Shown in pieces: positions 34,401-42,648 of a DNA stretch of 64,000 bases. This stretch comes from Kitasatospora sp. MAP12-44. Its GTDB lineage: Bacteria > Actinomycetota > Actinomycetes > Streptomycetales > Streptomycetaceae. The translations under genes were made by a program, and so were the position numbers. Every line of letters begins with the position of its first letter. The first letter of the stretch is position 1. The stretch is from assembly GCF_029892095.1 (NCBI RefSeq), contig NZ_JARZAE010000004.1, positions 868,001 through 932,000 of the forward strand, written 5' to 3'. The notes beneath the pieces are model-generated. The model was given only the letters and a program-made list of their open reading frames with translations, was not told where the DNA came from and did no database searches.

Positions 34401-36032
34401 ATGAATTCCGGCATGAATCACGACGCTCACGACGCCGAGACACTGGATTCCACCCTGCGATCGCAGGCCCGCCACCGCCCCGACCAGCCGGCGCTGGTCG
34501 CCGCCGGGCGGGTGACCAGCTACGCCGAACTCGACCGCTCCGCCGATGCACTGGCCGGGCGGCTGGCGGCGCTGGGCATCAGGGCGGGCGACCGGTTCAT
34601 CGTCCAACTGCCCAATAGCGCCGAGTTTATTGTTCTTATTTTCGCGCTATTCCGACTGGGAGTGATTCCCGTGCTCGCGCTGTCGGCTCATCGGCGGAGC
34701 GAGATCGATCATCTGTGTAAGATGACCGGGGCGGTTGCTTACGCCGCCCCTCGCCGGCATGCCGGATTCGAATTCCATTCGCTGGGCGAAGCCGTCCGCG
34801 AGGGAAATCCCGGGCTGCGCCACCTCCTGATCGCAGACGATCTCATCACTGCGGACCTCGGCACTGCGCACCTCAGCACGGCTGGGCGCCCGGGGCGTCC
34901 GGACCGCCCCGGACCCCGGCCAACCGACGTGGCACTGCTGCTGCTTTCCGGCGGGACCACCGGGGCGCCGAAACTCATTCCGCGGACGCACCGGGACTAC
35001 CTCTACAACATCCGGGAGAGCGCCGCCGTCTGCGGGCTCGACGAGCACAGCGTCTATCTGACGGCACTGCCCGCCGCGCACAACTTCGCACTCGGCTGCC
35101 CGGGCGTCCTGGGGACACTCGCCGTCGGCGGCACGGTCGTGCTGGCTTCGGACGCCGCCCCGGACCAGGCCTTCGAGCTGATCGAGCGGGAGCGGGTGAC
35201 CGTCGCCGCGCTCACCCCGCCGCTGCTCGCGCTCTGGCTGGCCGAGGCCGCCTGGAGCGACGCGGACCTGTCGAGTCTGCGCCTGCTGCAGGTCGGCGGC
35301 GCCCGGTTGCACCGGTCCCAAGCCGCCCGGGTCGGGCCCGAGTTGGGCTGCCGACTGCAGCAGGTCTTCGGCATGGCCGAGGGGCTGCTCTGCTTCACCC
35401 GGGCGGACGATCCCGAGGAGATCGTGCTCTCCACCCAGGGCCGCCCGCTGTCGCCGGCGGACGAGCTCCGGGTGGTGGATGCCGACGATCGGGAGGTCGC
35501 GCCGGGCGAGGTGGGCCAGTTGCTGGTGCGCGGCCCGTACACGGTGCGCGGCTACTACCGGGCGCCCGAGTACAACGCCACCGCCTTCACCGCGGACGGC
35601 TACTACCGGACCGGCGACCTGGTACGGATCACCCCGACCGGCCACCTGGTCGTCGAGGGGCGGGTCAAGGACGTCGTCAACCGAGGGGGCGAGAAGGTGC
35701 CGGCCGCCGAGGTCGAGGAGCACCTCGCCGCGCACCCGCTGGTCGCCCAGGCCGCCCTGGTGGGCATGCCGGACGGGCTGCTCGGCGAGCGGACCTGCGC
35801 GTACGTGGTGCCCGCAGGCCGGCCGCCCGCGCTGGACGAACTGACGGCCTTCCTGCGCGGTCTGGGACTGGCCGCCTACAAGCTGCCGGACCGGCTGGAG
35901 ATCCTGGACGCCCTCCCGCGTACCGGCGCCGGCAAGGTCGACAAGCGTGACCTCACGGCGCGGATCGCCGCACAGATGGCTGCGCAGATGACCGCGCAGA
36001 CCGCCGCACAGATCGGCTCTCGAGAGTGCTGA
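34401..36032 (+). CDS. Salicyl-AMP ligase (DhbE/YbtE/PchD-type)
   Basis: 543 residues from ATG 34401. The P-loop LLLSGGTTGAPKLIPRTHRDY near 180-200 (A3), PAAHNFALGCPG (A4 region with the aryl-pocket Asn) and YYRTGDLVRI with GRVKDVVNRGGEK (A7, A8) are diagnostic of stand-alone aryl-acid ligases. It makes salicyl-AMP and loads it on the ArCP of NRPS1. The N terminus is shorter than in DhbE, starting close to the first helix. The C terminus carries AAQM/TAQ repeats. The first 330 bp are poorer in GC than the rest. The salicylate synthase gene follows at once. Confidence 0.93.
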   Translation: MNSGMNHDAHDAETLDSTLRSQARHRPDQPALVAAGRVTSYAELDRSADALAGRLAALGIRAGDRFIVQLPNSAEFIVLIFALFRLGVIPVLALSAHRRSEIDHLCKMTGAVAYAAPRRHAGFEFHSLGEAVREGNPGLRHLLIADDLITADLGTAHLSTAGRPGRPDRPGPRPTDVALLLLSGGTTGAPKLIPRTHRDYLYNIRESAAVCGLDEHSVYLTALPAAHNFALGCPGVLGTLAVGGTVVLASDAAPDQAFELIERERVTVAALTPPLLALWLAEAAWSDADLSSLRLLQVGGARLHRSQAARVGPELGCRLQQVFGMAEGLLCFTRADDPEEIVLSTQGRPLSPADELRVVDADDREVAPGEVGQLLVRGPYTVRGYYRAPEYNATAFTADGYYRTGDLVRITPTGHLVVEGRVKDVVNRGGEKVPAAEVEEHLAAHPLVAQAALVGMPDGLLGERTCAYVVPAGRPPALDELTAFLRGLGLAAYKLPDRLEILDALPRTGAGKVDKRDLTARIAAQMAAQMTAQTAAQIGSREC

Positions 36033-36091
36033 CGCATAACGAAGTCACGACGTCACAAAGCCCGGAAGAAGAGAAAGCAGAAGAGAGCGCA

Positions 36092-37552
36092 GTGAGCGAG
36101 CGACGAAGCGTGATCCCGCGGCAGTCCTACCGGGAGGCCGAGGTCGACGCACCGCACGACCCGTTGCTCACCGCCGCACGGCTGGCGCGAGCCCACCACC
36201 GGGACGTCCACCTCCTCTACGAGGCAGGCGCCACCTGGACCTTCTGCGCGGGCGCGGTCGCGGAGATCGTGGTCGACCAGCACCACGTGCACTACACCTG
36301 CGGCAGCGACCACCGCAGCATCGCCTGGCACGCCCAACCCCTGCGCGTGGTCGCCGAGCTGCTGGCCGCGTTGCCCCTGCGGGGCTGGCGCGCCTACGGC
36401 TGGGCGGCCTTCGAGCTCGCCGTCGCGCAGGCCGGCCGACGGCCGCCCGGCGCGCCAACCCCCCTCCTGCACCTGTTCGTTCCGCGCGACGAGGTACGCA
36501 TCACGGCGGGCCGCGCGCTGCTGCGCACCACCCGCCCGGACGCGTCCGCGCGGCTCGCGGCCCTGCTGGCCGAGCCGCCGGACCGGCCGGAGCCCAGCGG
36601 CGGGGTACCCGGTCTCGACCTCGGCGTCGACGGCGAGCGCTACCGCGAGCTGGTGGCCGAGACGGTCGCCGAGATCGCTGCGGGAGCCTACGACAAGCTC
36701 GTGCTAAGCCGGGTGGTCCCGGTACCCGGCCGGATCGACCTGCTCGACACCTTCACCCTCGGCCGCCGCCACAACACGCCCACCCGCTCCTTCCTGATCG
36801 ACCTCGGGGGCCTGCGGGCGGCCGGCTTCAGCCCCGAGATGGTAGCGACGGTCTCTGCCGACGGCTGGGTGCGGACCCAGCCGCTGGCCGGCACCCGCGC
36901 CCGCACCGCGTCCGCCGCCGAGAACCGGAGGCTGCGCGAGGAGCTGCTGGCGGACCCGAAGGAGATCCAGGAGCACCAGATCTCGGTGGCCGCCGCGCAG
37001 GGCGAACTCGGCACAGTCTGCGACCCCGGCACCGTCGTGATCGACGAGCACATGGTCGTCGAGGAGCGCGGCACCGTGCAGCACCTGGCCTCGCGCCTGT
37101 CGGGCCGGCTCTCGCCCGGCCTCGACTGCTGGGACGCCTTCGCCGCGCTCTTCCCCGCGATCACGGTGTCCGGCGTGCCCAAACCAGCCGCCGTGGCCGA
37201 AGCCCAGCGGCTCGAACCCGTGCCCCGCCAGATGTACGGCGGCGCCGTCCTCACCGTCGACGCCGACGGCGCACTCGACGCCGCCCTTGTCCTGCGCGCC
37301 GTCTTCGAACAGGCCGGACGCACCTGGCTGCGGGCCGGGGCGGGCATCATGGGCCAGTCCGTCCCCGAACGCGAACTGGAGGAGACCTGCGAGAAGCTCC
37401 GCAGCATCGCGGGCTACCTGGTCCCGGCCGCCGACACGGCAGTTGACACCACAGTGGACACCACAGTTGACACGGCAGCCGGCGCGAGCGCAGTCAACCG
37501 CGCACCCGCGCTCGCGCAACCCGGTGGCGGTGACGCGCCGAGCCGCGGGTAG
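36092..37552 (+). CDS. Salicylate synthase (Irp9/MbtI/YbtS family)
   Basis: 486 residues. The chorismate-utilising motifs are in order: YDKLVLSRVV, PLAGTRAR, LADPKEIQEHQISV (metal-binding Glu), and FPAITVSGVPK, as in Mg2+-dependent salicylate synthases that convert chorismate to isochorismate and then to salicylate plus pyruvate. One enzyme therefore replaces the PchA/PchB pair. GTG 36092 is preferred, with a purine-rich AGAAGAGAG upstream; an in-frame GTG at 36026 would overlap the ligase stop. The C-terminal tail has a DTTVDT repeat beyond the catalytic domain. Confidence 0.92.
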   Translation: MSERRSVIPRQSYREAEVDAPHDPLLTAARLARAHHRDVHLLYEAGATWTFCAGAVAEIVVDQHHVHYTCGSDHRSIAWHAQPLRVVAELLAALPLRGWRAYGWAAFELAVAQAGRRPPGAPTPLLHLFVPRDEVRITAGRALLRTTRPDASARLAALLAEPPDRPEPSGGVPGLDLGVDGERYRELVAETVAEIAAGAYDKLVLSRVVPVPGRIDLLDTFTLGRRHNTPTRSFLIDLGGLRAAGFSPEMVATVSADGWVRTQPLAGTRARTASAAENRRLREELLADPKEIQEHQISVAAAQGELGTVCDPGTVVIDEHMVVEERGTVQHLASRLSGRLSPGLDCWDAFAALFPAITVSGVPKPAAVAEAQRLEPVPRQMYGGAVLTVDADGALDAALVLRAVFEQAGRTWLRAGAGIMGQSVPERELEETCEKLRSIAGYLVPAADTAVDTTVDTTVDTAAGASAVNRAPALAQPGGGDAPSRG

Positions 37553-37604
37553 GTTCGCTCGGTATGGGACTTCAGCGAACGACCGTGCGGCATGCGGGTC
37601 CACG

Positions 37605-38120
37605 ATGAGTGGCTTGAGCTATCCCGAGGTCGGCGCGACGGCGGACGACAGCGGCCAACTGCCCGCCGGCTACCAGCACCTGCGCTACCGCACCCGGCTG
37701 GGTACGGGCCGGGAGGCGTTCGCGGCGGCCGGTGAGAGCGTGCTGACCTGGCGGATGCACCGCGCCGTCGGGGTGCGCCTCACGGCGAGCGCGCGACGGG
37801 CGGCGCCGGGCGTCACGGTGCGGGTGCTGCTCGGGCGGGCCGGGCTCGGTCCGGCCGGCTCGTGCACGGTGGTGTGGACGCTCGACGAGCCGACCCGGCT
37901 CGGTTTCGCGTACGGCACGCTGCCCGGCCACCCGGAGTGCGGCGAGGAGGCGTTCCTGGTGGAACTGGCGCCGGACGGGCAGGTCTGGTTCACCGTCACC
38001 GCCTTCAGCCGCCCGGCCCGCTGGTACACCCGCGCCGCCGGTCCGCTCGTCCCGGTGTTCCAGCAGCTCTACGCCCGGCGCTGCGGTCACGTCCTGCGCC
38101 GAGTGGCCGCCCGGCTCTGA
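37605..38120 (+). CDS. DUF1990 family protein
   Basis: 171 residues. LSYPEVGAT at the start, then YRTRLGTGREAF, LGFAYGTLPGHPECGEEAFLV and WYTRAAGPLVPVFQQLYARR are the DUF1990 signature, a START/SRPBCC-like small fold found in many actinomycetes. No enzymatic role is known. It follows salicylate synthase by 52 bp on the same strand, so it may be carried on that transcript, but the family is common outside such clusters. A double hairpin follows it. Confidence 0.85.
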   Translation: MSGLSYPEVGATADDSGQLPAGYQHLRYRTRLGTGREAFAAAGESVLTWRMHRAVGVRLTASARRAAPGVTVRVLLGRAGLGPAGSCTVVWTLDEPTRLGFAYGTLPGHPECGEEAFLVELAPDGQVWFTVTAFSRPARWYTRAAGPLVPVFQQLYARRCGHVLRRVAARL

Positions 38121-38130
38121 GCGGCCACTC
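38101..38130. terminator. Hairpin at the end of the DUF1990 gene
   Basis: Perfect 10-bp stem (GAGTGGCCGC / GCGGCCACTC) whose left arm is inside the last codons of the gene and right arm just after the stop; loop 10 nt. Confidence 0.6.
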
Positions 38131-38137
38131 GGCTACC

Positions 38138-38169
38138 GCGCCGCCCCCGGACCGGCTCGGGGGCGGCGC
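38138..38169. terminator. Second, stronger hairpin after DUF1990
   Basis: Perfect 12-bp stem (GCGCCGCCCCCG / CGGGGGCGGCGC), loop 8 nt. Immediately after, an 11-bp unit GGGGGCGGCGC is repeated three times (about 38159-38191). Together with the hairpin before it, this closes the salicylate transcript. Confidence 0.75.
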
Positions 38170-38236
38170 GGGGGCGGCGCGGGGGCGGCGCAGTATCCCC
38201 ACCGAACCCGTGGGACTATTCCGCGTGGCCAGGGTG

Positions 38237-40780
38237 ATGCAGGAGAGCGACAGCGGGCAGGTCCCGGATACCGAGGGCGCGGCGGGCGAGCACGCTTGGA
38301 GCACCGTCCGCACCGTCGGCACCGCTGGCACTGCTGCTGGCACCGCTGGCGTCCTCCAGGACGAGCCGCTGCTGCCGGCCCGGGTGCGCCGACCCGAGGC
38401 GCTGATCCGCTTCGTCCTCGGACTGTCGCTGATCGGCATGGCCTTGCTGGTCACCGACGTCGCGCGGAGCACCGCCGGCGGCCTGGACACCGACGCGGCC
38501 GAGGGAGCCGGTCACCTTCCGCACGTCCTGGTGGCTGCCGCCGGGGCCTTCTCCACCGCCGCGGTGCTGCTGGTGCCGGTGCTCTTCGCCGCCGAACGAC
38601 TGATGCGCAGGGACGGCCGACGGGCCGCCGACGGCGTGCTCGCCGCGGTACTGGCGTACGGAACGTCGTTGGCCGTCGACCTGTGGGTCGCCGATCTCGC
38701 TCCGCACGCCGTCGTCGCCGCGCTGATCCATCCGGTCGGAGGGACCGGGGTGACCGAGCCGGGTTCCGGCTATCTCGCTCCGGTCCTCGCCTACATGACC
38801 GCGGGCGGGGTGACGAAACGGCCCCGCTGGCGGTCGGCCCTGGCGGTCGCGCTGTCGCTGAACGGACTGGCCGCGCTGGTCAGCGGCTCCGCCAGCGCAC
38901 TGTCCATCGTGCTCGCGCTGCTGATCGGCTGGACCGTCGCGCACGGCACGACCTACCTGCTCGGCTCACCGAACGTTCGCCACACCACCGAGGACCTGCT
39001 CAACGGCCTTCGCCAGGTCGGCTTCACACCGGCAGCCGCGTCCGCTGTCCCCGACACACCGCCACGGGAGCCACGCCGCTACCTGGTGCAGCAGACGGAC
39101 GGCCGACCCGAGCTGGACGTCATGGTGCTGGACCGCGAGATATCGGCATCCGGCTTCTTCCGCTCCACGTGGCTCCGACTGCGACTGCACACCGCGCCCC
39201 AACGCCGCAACCTGCTGTCGCTACGCCGCTCGCTCGAACGGGAATCACTGCTCTCCTACGCCGCCCGAGCAGCCGGCGTGCGCACCCGGCGACTGCTGGC
39301 CACCGCCGAACTCGGCCCGGACGCGGCCCTGGTGGTGTACGAGCAACTCACCGGACGCACGCTGGACCAACTCGCCGACGCCGAACTCACGGACACGCTG
39401 CTCGCCGACACCTGGCAGCAGCTGAAGCTGCTGCACACCCGGCAGCTCGCCCACCGCACCCTGGTCCCCACCTCGTTGCTCGTCGACGACCACGGCGCCG
39501 TACACCTGGTGAACCTGGAGGGCGGCGACATCGCGGCCGGCGACCTCGCGCTGAGCATGGACCTCGCCCAACTCCTCACCACCGTCGCCCTGCGCGTCGG
39601 CCCGCAGCGCGCCGTCGCCTCCGCCTGCCAGGTGCTCGGACCGGACAAGGCCGCCTCGGCCGTGCCCCTGCTCCAGCCGATCGTCCTGTCCCGAAGCACC
39701 CGGGCGGCGCTCAAGCTCCAGCACCAACGCCGCCCGGCCGAGCCAGCATCTCCCACGCCCGCCCCTCCCACACCGGACCTGCTCTCGCAGATCCGCGAGG
39801 AGATCCTGCGCGCCCACCCCCAGGCACCCGTGGAGGCGGTGCGCCTGGAACGGCTGCGGCCCCGCACCCTGATCACCGTGCTCGGCAGCGCGGCCGCCGG
39901 CTACGTCCTGCTGCTCGAACTCTCCAGCAAGACCACCAACCCCCTCACCGCCCTCGCGCAGGCGCAGGCCGGCTGGGTCGCCCTCGCCGCACTCGCCTCG
40001 GCCGGCAGCTACCTGGCCGCCACCATGGCCATGGTGGGATTCGTCCCCGAGCGGCTGAACACCCGCCGGGCCGCGCTGGTGCAGCTGGCCGGCTCGTTCG
40101 TCAGCCTCTTCTCCCCCAGCGGTGTGGGCCCGGTGGCGATCAACACGCGCTTCCTGCAGCGCGCGGGCATCCCACCGCGCCAAGCGATTTCCAGCGTCGG
40201 CGCCACCCAAGCGGTCGGCCTGGCGCTGCACGTCCTGCTGGTGATCCTCTTCGGCTTCCTCGCCAGCACCCGGTACGCCTCGCCGCTGTCGGCCTCGCCC
40301 GCGCTCGTCGTCGGTCTGCTGGCCGCGGCCGTGCTCGCGCTTGCGGCCACCGGCATACCGCCGCTGCGCCGGTGGATCGCCGCCCGGCTGCAGCCCCTGC
40401 TCACGGGAGTGGTGCCGCGGCTGCTGGACCTGCTGCAGAACCCGCGCAAACTGGCCATCGGGATCGCGGGGCAACTCCTGGTCTCCCTGACCACCCTGGC
40501 CTGCCTGTACGGCTGCACCCTGGCTCTCGGACAGCATCCGAGCTTCGCCGGCGTGGCCATCGCCAACCTGGTCGGTGGCGCTCTGGGATCCGCCATCCCC
40601 ACCCCCGGCGGAGTGGGCGGCGTGGAGACGACGCTGCCGCTCGCACTGGAGCAGACCACCGGAATGTCCGAGGCGACGGCGATTCCCGCGGTCCTGCTGT
40701 TCCGCCTGCTGACGTTCTGGCTGCCGGTACTCCCCGGTTGGCTCGCCTTCGTCTGGCTCCAGCGACGCAAATCACTCTGA
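38237..40780 (+). CDS. Lysylphosphatidylglycerol-synthase-type flippase with kinase-like middle region
   Basis: 847 residues. An N-terminal block of about six membrane segments (38-250) is followed by a soluble part of about 250 residues. That part reads like a degenerate protein kinase: VVYEQLTGRTLDQLA, LKLLHTRQLAHRTLVPTSLLVDDHG (HRD-like loop as HRT) and VHLVNLEGGDI (DFG replaced). The C-terminal 310 residues form the LPG_synthase_TM / UPF0104 domain with SLFSPSGVGPVAINTRFLQ and AIPTPGGVGGVETTL. The domain flips or modifies lipids or exports small molecules. Start ATG 38237 is uncertain; GTG 38225 is possible. Confidence 0.82.
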   Translation: MQESDSGQVPDTEGAAGEHAWSTVRTVGTAGTAAGTAGVLQDEPLLPARVRRPEALIRFVLGLSLIGMALLVTDVARSTAGGLDTDAAEGAGHLPHVLVAAAGAFSTAAVLLVPVLFAAERLMRRDGRRAADGVLAAVLAYGTSLAVDLWVADLAPHAVVAALIHPVGGTGVTEPGSGYLAPVLAYMTAGGVTKRPRWRSALAVALSLNGLAALVSGSASALSIVLALLIGWTVAHGTTYLLGSPNVRHTTEDLLNGLRQVGFTPAAASAVPDTPPREPRRYLVQQTDGRPELDVMVLDREISASGFFRSTWLRLRLHTAPQRRNLLSLRRSLERESLLSYAARAAGVRTRRLLATAELGPDAALVVYEQLTGRTLDQLADAELTDTLLADTWQQLKLLHTRQLAHRTLVPTSLLVDDHGAVHLVNLEGGDIAAGDLALSMDLAQLLTTVALRVGPQRAVASACQVLGPDKAASAVPLLQPIVLSRSTRAALKLQHQRRPAEPASPTPAPPTPDLLSQIREEILRAHPQAPVEAVRLERLRPRTLITVLGSAAAGYVLLLELSSKTTNPLTALAQAQAGWVALAALASAGSYLAATMAMVGFVPERLNTRRAALVQLAGSFVSLFSPSGVGPVAINTRFLQRAGIPPRQAISSVGATQAVGLALHVLLVILFGFLASTRYASPLSASPALVVGLLAAAVLALAATGIPPLRRWIAARLQPLLTGVVPRLLDLLQNPRKLAIGIAGQLLVSLTTLACLYGCTLALGQHPSFAGVAIANLVGGALGSAIPTPGGVGGVETTLPLALEQTTGMSEATAIPAVLLFRLLTFWLPVLPGWLAFVWLQRRKSL

Positions 40781-40808
40781 CATTCCGGCATCTCCGCAAC
40801 ACACAGAA

Positions 40809-40868
40809 GCGTGCGCTGCGCACGCAAGTGATGGTACCGTCGCAGTTATAAGCGTGCAGCGAGCACGC
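40809..40868. promoter_or_regulatory. Twin GCGTGC-N5-GCACGC palindromes around a promoter
   Basis: Two perfect palindromes of the same form (40809-40825 and 40852-40868), 43 bp centre to centre, about four helical turns, so on one DNA face. A TATAAG-like -10 lies between them just before the second. This is a strong operator for a dimeric repressor of the TetR or similar type controlling the SnoaL-like gene 25 bp downstream. No matching regulator gene is adjacent. Confidence 0.7.
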
Positions 40869-40892
40869 ATTTCTTCGACAGGAGACACCCTC

Positions 40893-41288
40893 ATGGGCGC
40901 CAACACCGACATCGCCGCCGCTCTCCACGACCTGCTCCTCGCCCCCGGGGTTCCGCTCGACGAGGCCCTCGACCGGCACTTCGCCCCCGACTACCGCCAG
41001 CGCACCGACGGCCGCTGGGACGACCGCGCGCAGTTCGCCGCACACATCGCCCACCTGCGCGAGGTGGTGCTCTCGGGGCAGGTCGAGGTCCTGGAGGAGC
41101 TGACCGACGGCACTCGCTACGCCGACCGCCACCTCGTCGACGTCACCAAGAAGGACGGCTCCACCGTCCGCATGGAGGTGTACGTCTTCGGCGAGTTCGC
41201 CCCCGACGGACGGTTCCGCCGGATCGAGGAGACCACCCTCATGCTGGTCGGCGCCGAGGCGGACCGGGACCTCGGCAGCGCCCGCTGA
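40893..41288 (+). CDS. SnoaL-like / nuclear transport factor 2 fold protein
   Basis: 131 residues. The layout helix-rich LHDLLLAPGVPLDEALDRHFAPDYRQRTDGRW, then strands YADRHLVDVTKK and RRIEETTLMLVG is the NTF2-like cone fold of SnoaL-type proteins. Members range from polyketide cyclases to isomerases and binding proteins, so no reaction can be assigned. The ATG follows AGGAG, and the gene stands behind a twin-palindrome promoter, so it is tightly regulated. Convergent with a VOC gene. Confidence 0.8.
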   Translation: MGANTDIAAALHDLLLAPGVPLDEALDRHFAPDYRQRTDGRWDDRAQFAAHIAHLREVVLSGQVEVLEELTDGTRYADRHLVDVTKKDGSTVRMEVYVFGEFAPDGRFRRIEETTLMLVGAEADRDLGSAR

Positions 41289-41326
41289 CCACGGCGGCCG
41301 GCCGGCCGCCCGTTCAACCGCCGTGG
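41289..41326. terminator. Hairpin between SnoaL-like and VOC genes
   Basis: Perfect 9-bp stem (CCACGGCGG at 41289-41297, CCGCCGTGG at 41318-41326), loop 20 nt, right after the SnoaL-like stop and overlapping the VOC stop. Confidence 0.65.
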
Positions 41327-41661
41327 GCGACGGGGTGCAGCGGCTGGTAGATCGGCTGCTGCGCCCCGCTGGGCAGGGTGATCGAGGAGAGCCGCCCCCA
41401 GCGCTGCTCGTCGATCGGCGCCACCACGAAGCCCTTGGCGGCGACCGCGGCGAGAGTCGCCTCCAGGTCGTCGCACAGCAGGTAGAACTCGTGCTGGGGA
41501 CGGTCGGCGGTGGGGTGCACCGCCACCTCGGCCGGTGGCAGCTTGAAGATCAGCCAGCCGCCGCCCGCGTCGACCGCGGAGAATCCGAGGACGTCGCCAA
41601 GGAAGGCCCGGTCGGCCTCGGCGTCCTGGCTGTAGAGGACGACATGCGCTCCGTTGATCAT
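41314..41661 (-). CDS. VOC / glyoxalase-bleomycin resistance family protein
   Basis: 115 residues with one VOC unit: AHVVLYSQDAEADRAFLGDVLGF, FKLPPAEVAVHP, then HEFYLLCDDLEATLAAVAAKG. The His and Glu positions fit a metal site, but only part of the usual set is clear. Such single-domain proteins act as dimers; functions include drug sequestration and isomerisation. ATG 41661 has an excellent GGGAGGA site eight bases upstream, better than the longer in-frame start at 41718. Confidence 0.85.
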   Translation of the reverse strand: MINGAHVVLYSQDAEADRAFLGDVLGFSAVDAGGGWLIFKLPPAEVAVHPTADRPQHEFYLLCDDLEATLAAVAAKGFVVAPIDEQRWGRLSSITLPSGAQQPIYQPLHPVAHGG

Positions 41662-42108
41662 GATTCCTCCCAGCTTCGACTCTACGGTCCCGCTCTGCCA
41701 CCGGCAGCCGCTGGTCAACGCCGGGGCCGTGCGCCACGCGGCCTCCGCCCCGCCCGGGGGACCCGCAGCAGCCGGCTACCGGACCCACCGGACCCGGGGG
41801 CTCGGAGGCTGCCTCGATGCCGCGCATGCGGAGCGGCGAACACGCGTAGCCGGGACGGCGTACCCTCAACCGAGTCACCGGTCAGCCAGGTGGCGGTAGG
41901 ACCGTGCCTGTCAGGGTGAACCCCGCGCCGATCCAACCGCCCATCCCGGCCTCGGACCGGTAGGAAGACCCACAACCACCCCGTCGACCGGCAGCTACGC
42001 CGGAGGGCGCCGGTGGCCGTGCCCTGTCACGGCCACCGGCGCCCACGGCTGCCTGCAGCATCGACGAGCTCCACTCCACCAGCACGACCTGACGAGAAGG
42101 GACCACGT
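41662..42108. other. 447-bp gap without a clear gene
   Basis: Contains the VOC promoter (-), the DUF4193 promoter (+) and a 17-bp hairpin. Several overlapping frames stay open on both strands, which is expected at this GC content; none has a ribosome site or a recognisable protein. Confidence 0.4.
42005..42044. other. Perfect 17-bp-stem hairpin upstream of the DUF4193 gene
   Basis: GGGCGCCGGTGGCCGTG (42005-42021) pairs perfectly with 42028-42044 around a 6-nt loop CCCTGT. It looks like an intrinsic terminator, yet no gene points into it from either side. It may end an unannotated transcript from 41662-42000, or act in the 5' leader of the DUF4193 gene, which starts 65 bp later. Confidence 0.6.
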
Positions 42109-42411
42109 GTGGCAACCGACTACGACGCCCCGCGCAAGAACAGTGACGACGAGTCCTCGGACGACAGCATCGAGGAGCTGAAGAGCCGGCGCACCGACAA
42201 GTCGGCCTCCAACGTCGACGTCGACGAGTTCGACTCGGCCGAGGGGCTCGAACTGCCCGGCGCGGACCTCTCGGGCGAGGAGCTCAGCGTCCGCGTACTC
42301 CCCACCCAGCCGGACGAGTTCACCTGCTCGAAGTGCTACCTGGTCTACCACCGCAGCCAGCTCGCGCGCGAGGACAAGGACGGCAAGCCGGTCTGCCGCG
42401 ACTGCGAGTGA
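42109..42411 (+). CDS. DUF4193 family protein with zinc ribbon
   Basis: 100 residues. ATDYDAPRKNSDD at the start and the C-terminal CSKCYLVYHRSQLA...CRDC (two CxxC pairs) are the DUF4193 pattern, an actinobacterial family of about 100 residues that usually starts with MATDYDAPRK. The acidic N-terminal half is probably unstructured; the four Cys should bind Zn. The role is unknown, though the family is conserved and may interact with the transcription machinery. GTG 42109 is chosen because it yields the canonical N terminus. Confidence 0.9.
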   Translation: MATDYDAPRKNSDDESSDDSIEELKSRRTDKSASNVDVDEFDSAEGLELPGADLSGEELSVRVLPTQPDEFTCSKCYLVYHRSQLAREDKDGKPVCRDCE

Positions 42412-42469
42412 CCTGCCGTCAGGCCTGAGTGAACTGCCGTCGGGCCTGAGCGCCCGGCGGGCGCCGGTG

Positions 42470-42496
42470 GTGCCGGGCACCATCGGTGCCCGGCAC
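42470..42496. terminator. Terminator after DUF4193
   Basis: Perfect 12-bp stem (GTGCCGGGCACC / GGTGCCCGGCAC) with a 3-nt ATC loop, 58 bp after the stop. Before it lie two imperfect 21-bp direct repeats (TGCCGTCRGGCCTGAG, 42411-42450). Confidence 0.75.
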
Positions 42497-42520
42497 AGGC
42501 GCGGCGGGCTCAGCGAACCG

Positions 42521-42580
42521 GTCGGCCCGCAACTCATCGGTCCGCAACTGATCGGCCCGCAACTGATCGGCCCGCACCCG
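42521..42580. repeat. Four 15-bp tandem repeats
   Basis: Units of 15 bp (ATCGGCCCGCAACTG type) at 42521, 42536, 42551 and 42566, with 1-3 changes each. They lie between the DUF4193 terminator and the small secreted-protein gene and are not coding in any supported gene. Confidence 0.8.
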
Positions 42581-42648
42581 TGACCACCACGCATCCTGAC
42601 GGTTGATCAGGGCGACACACCCTCGCTCCTGGAAACCCGGAGGCCCCG

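Noticed and set aside
37862..40780. 972-codon frame as the full LPG-type protein
   Set aside because: The first 125 codons overlap the DUF1990 gene in another frame and cross two terminators; start placed at 38237.
41715..41975. Short minus-strand frame in the 41.7-42.0 kb gap
   Set aside because: No ribosome site, Arg/Gly-rich reading, no family; not supported as a gene.
41860..41980. tRNA before the 42005 hairpin
   Set aside because: No cloverleaf or GTTCRA T-loop could be folded from this stretch.
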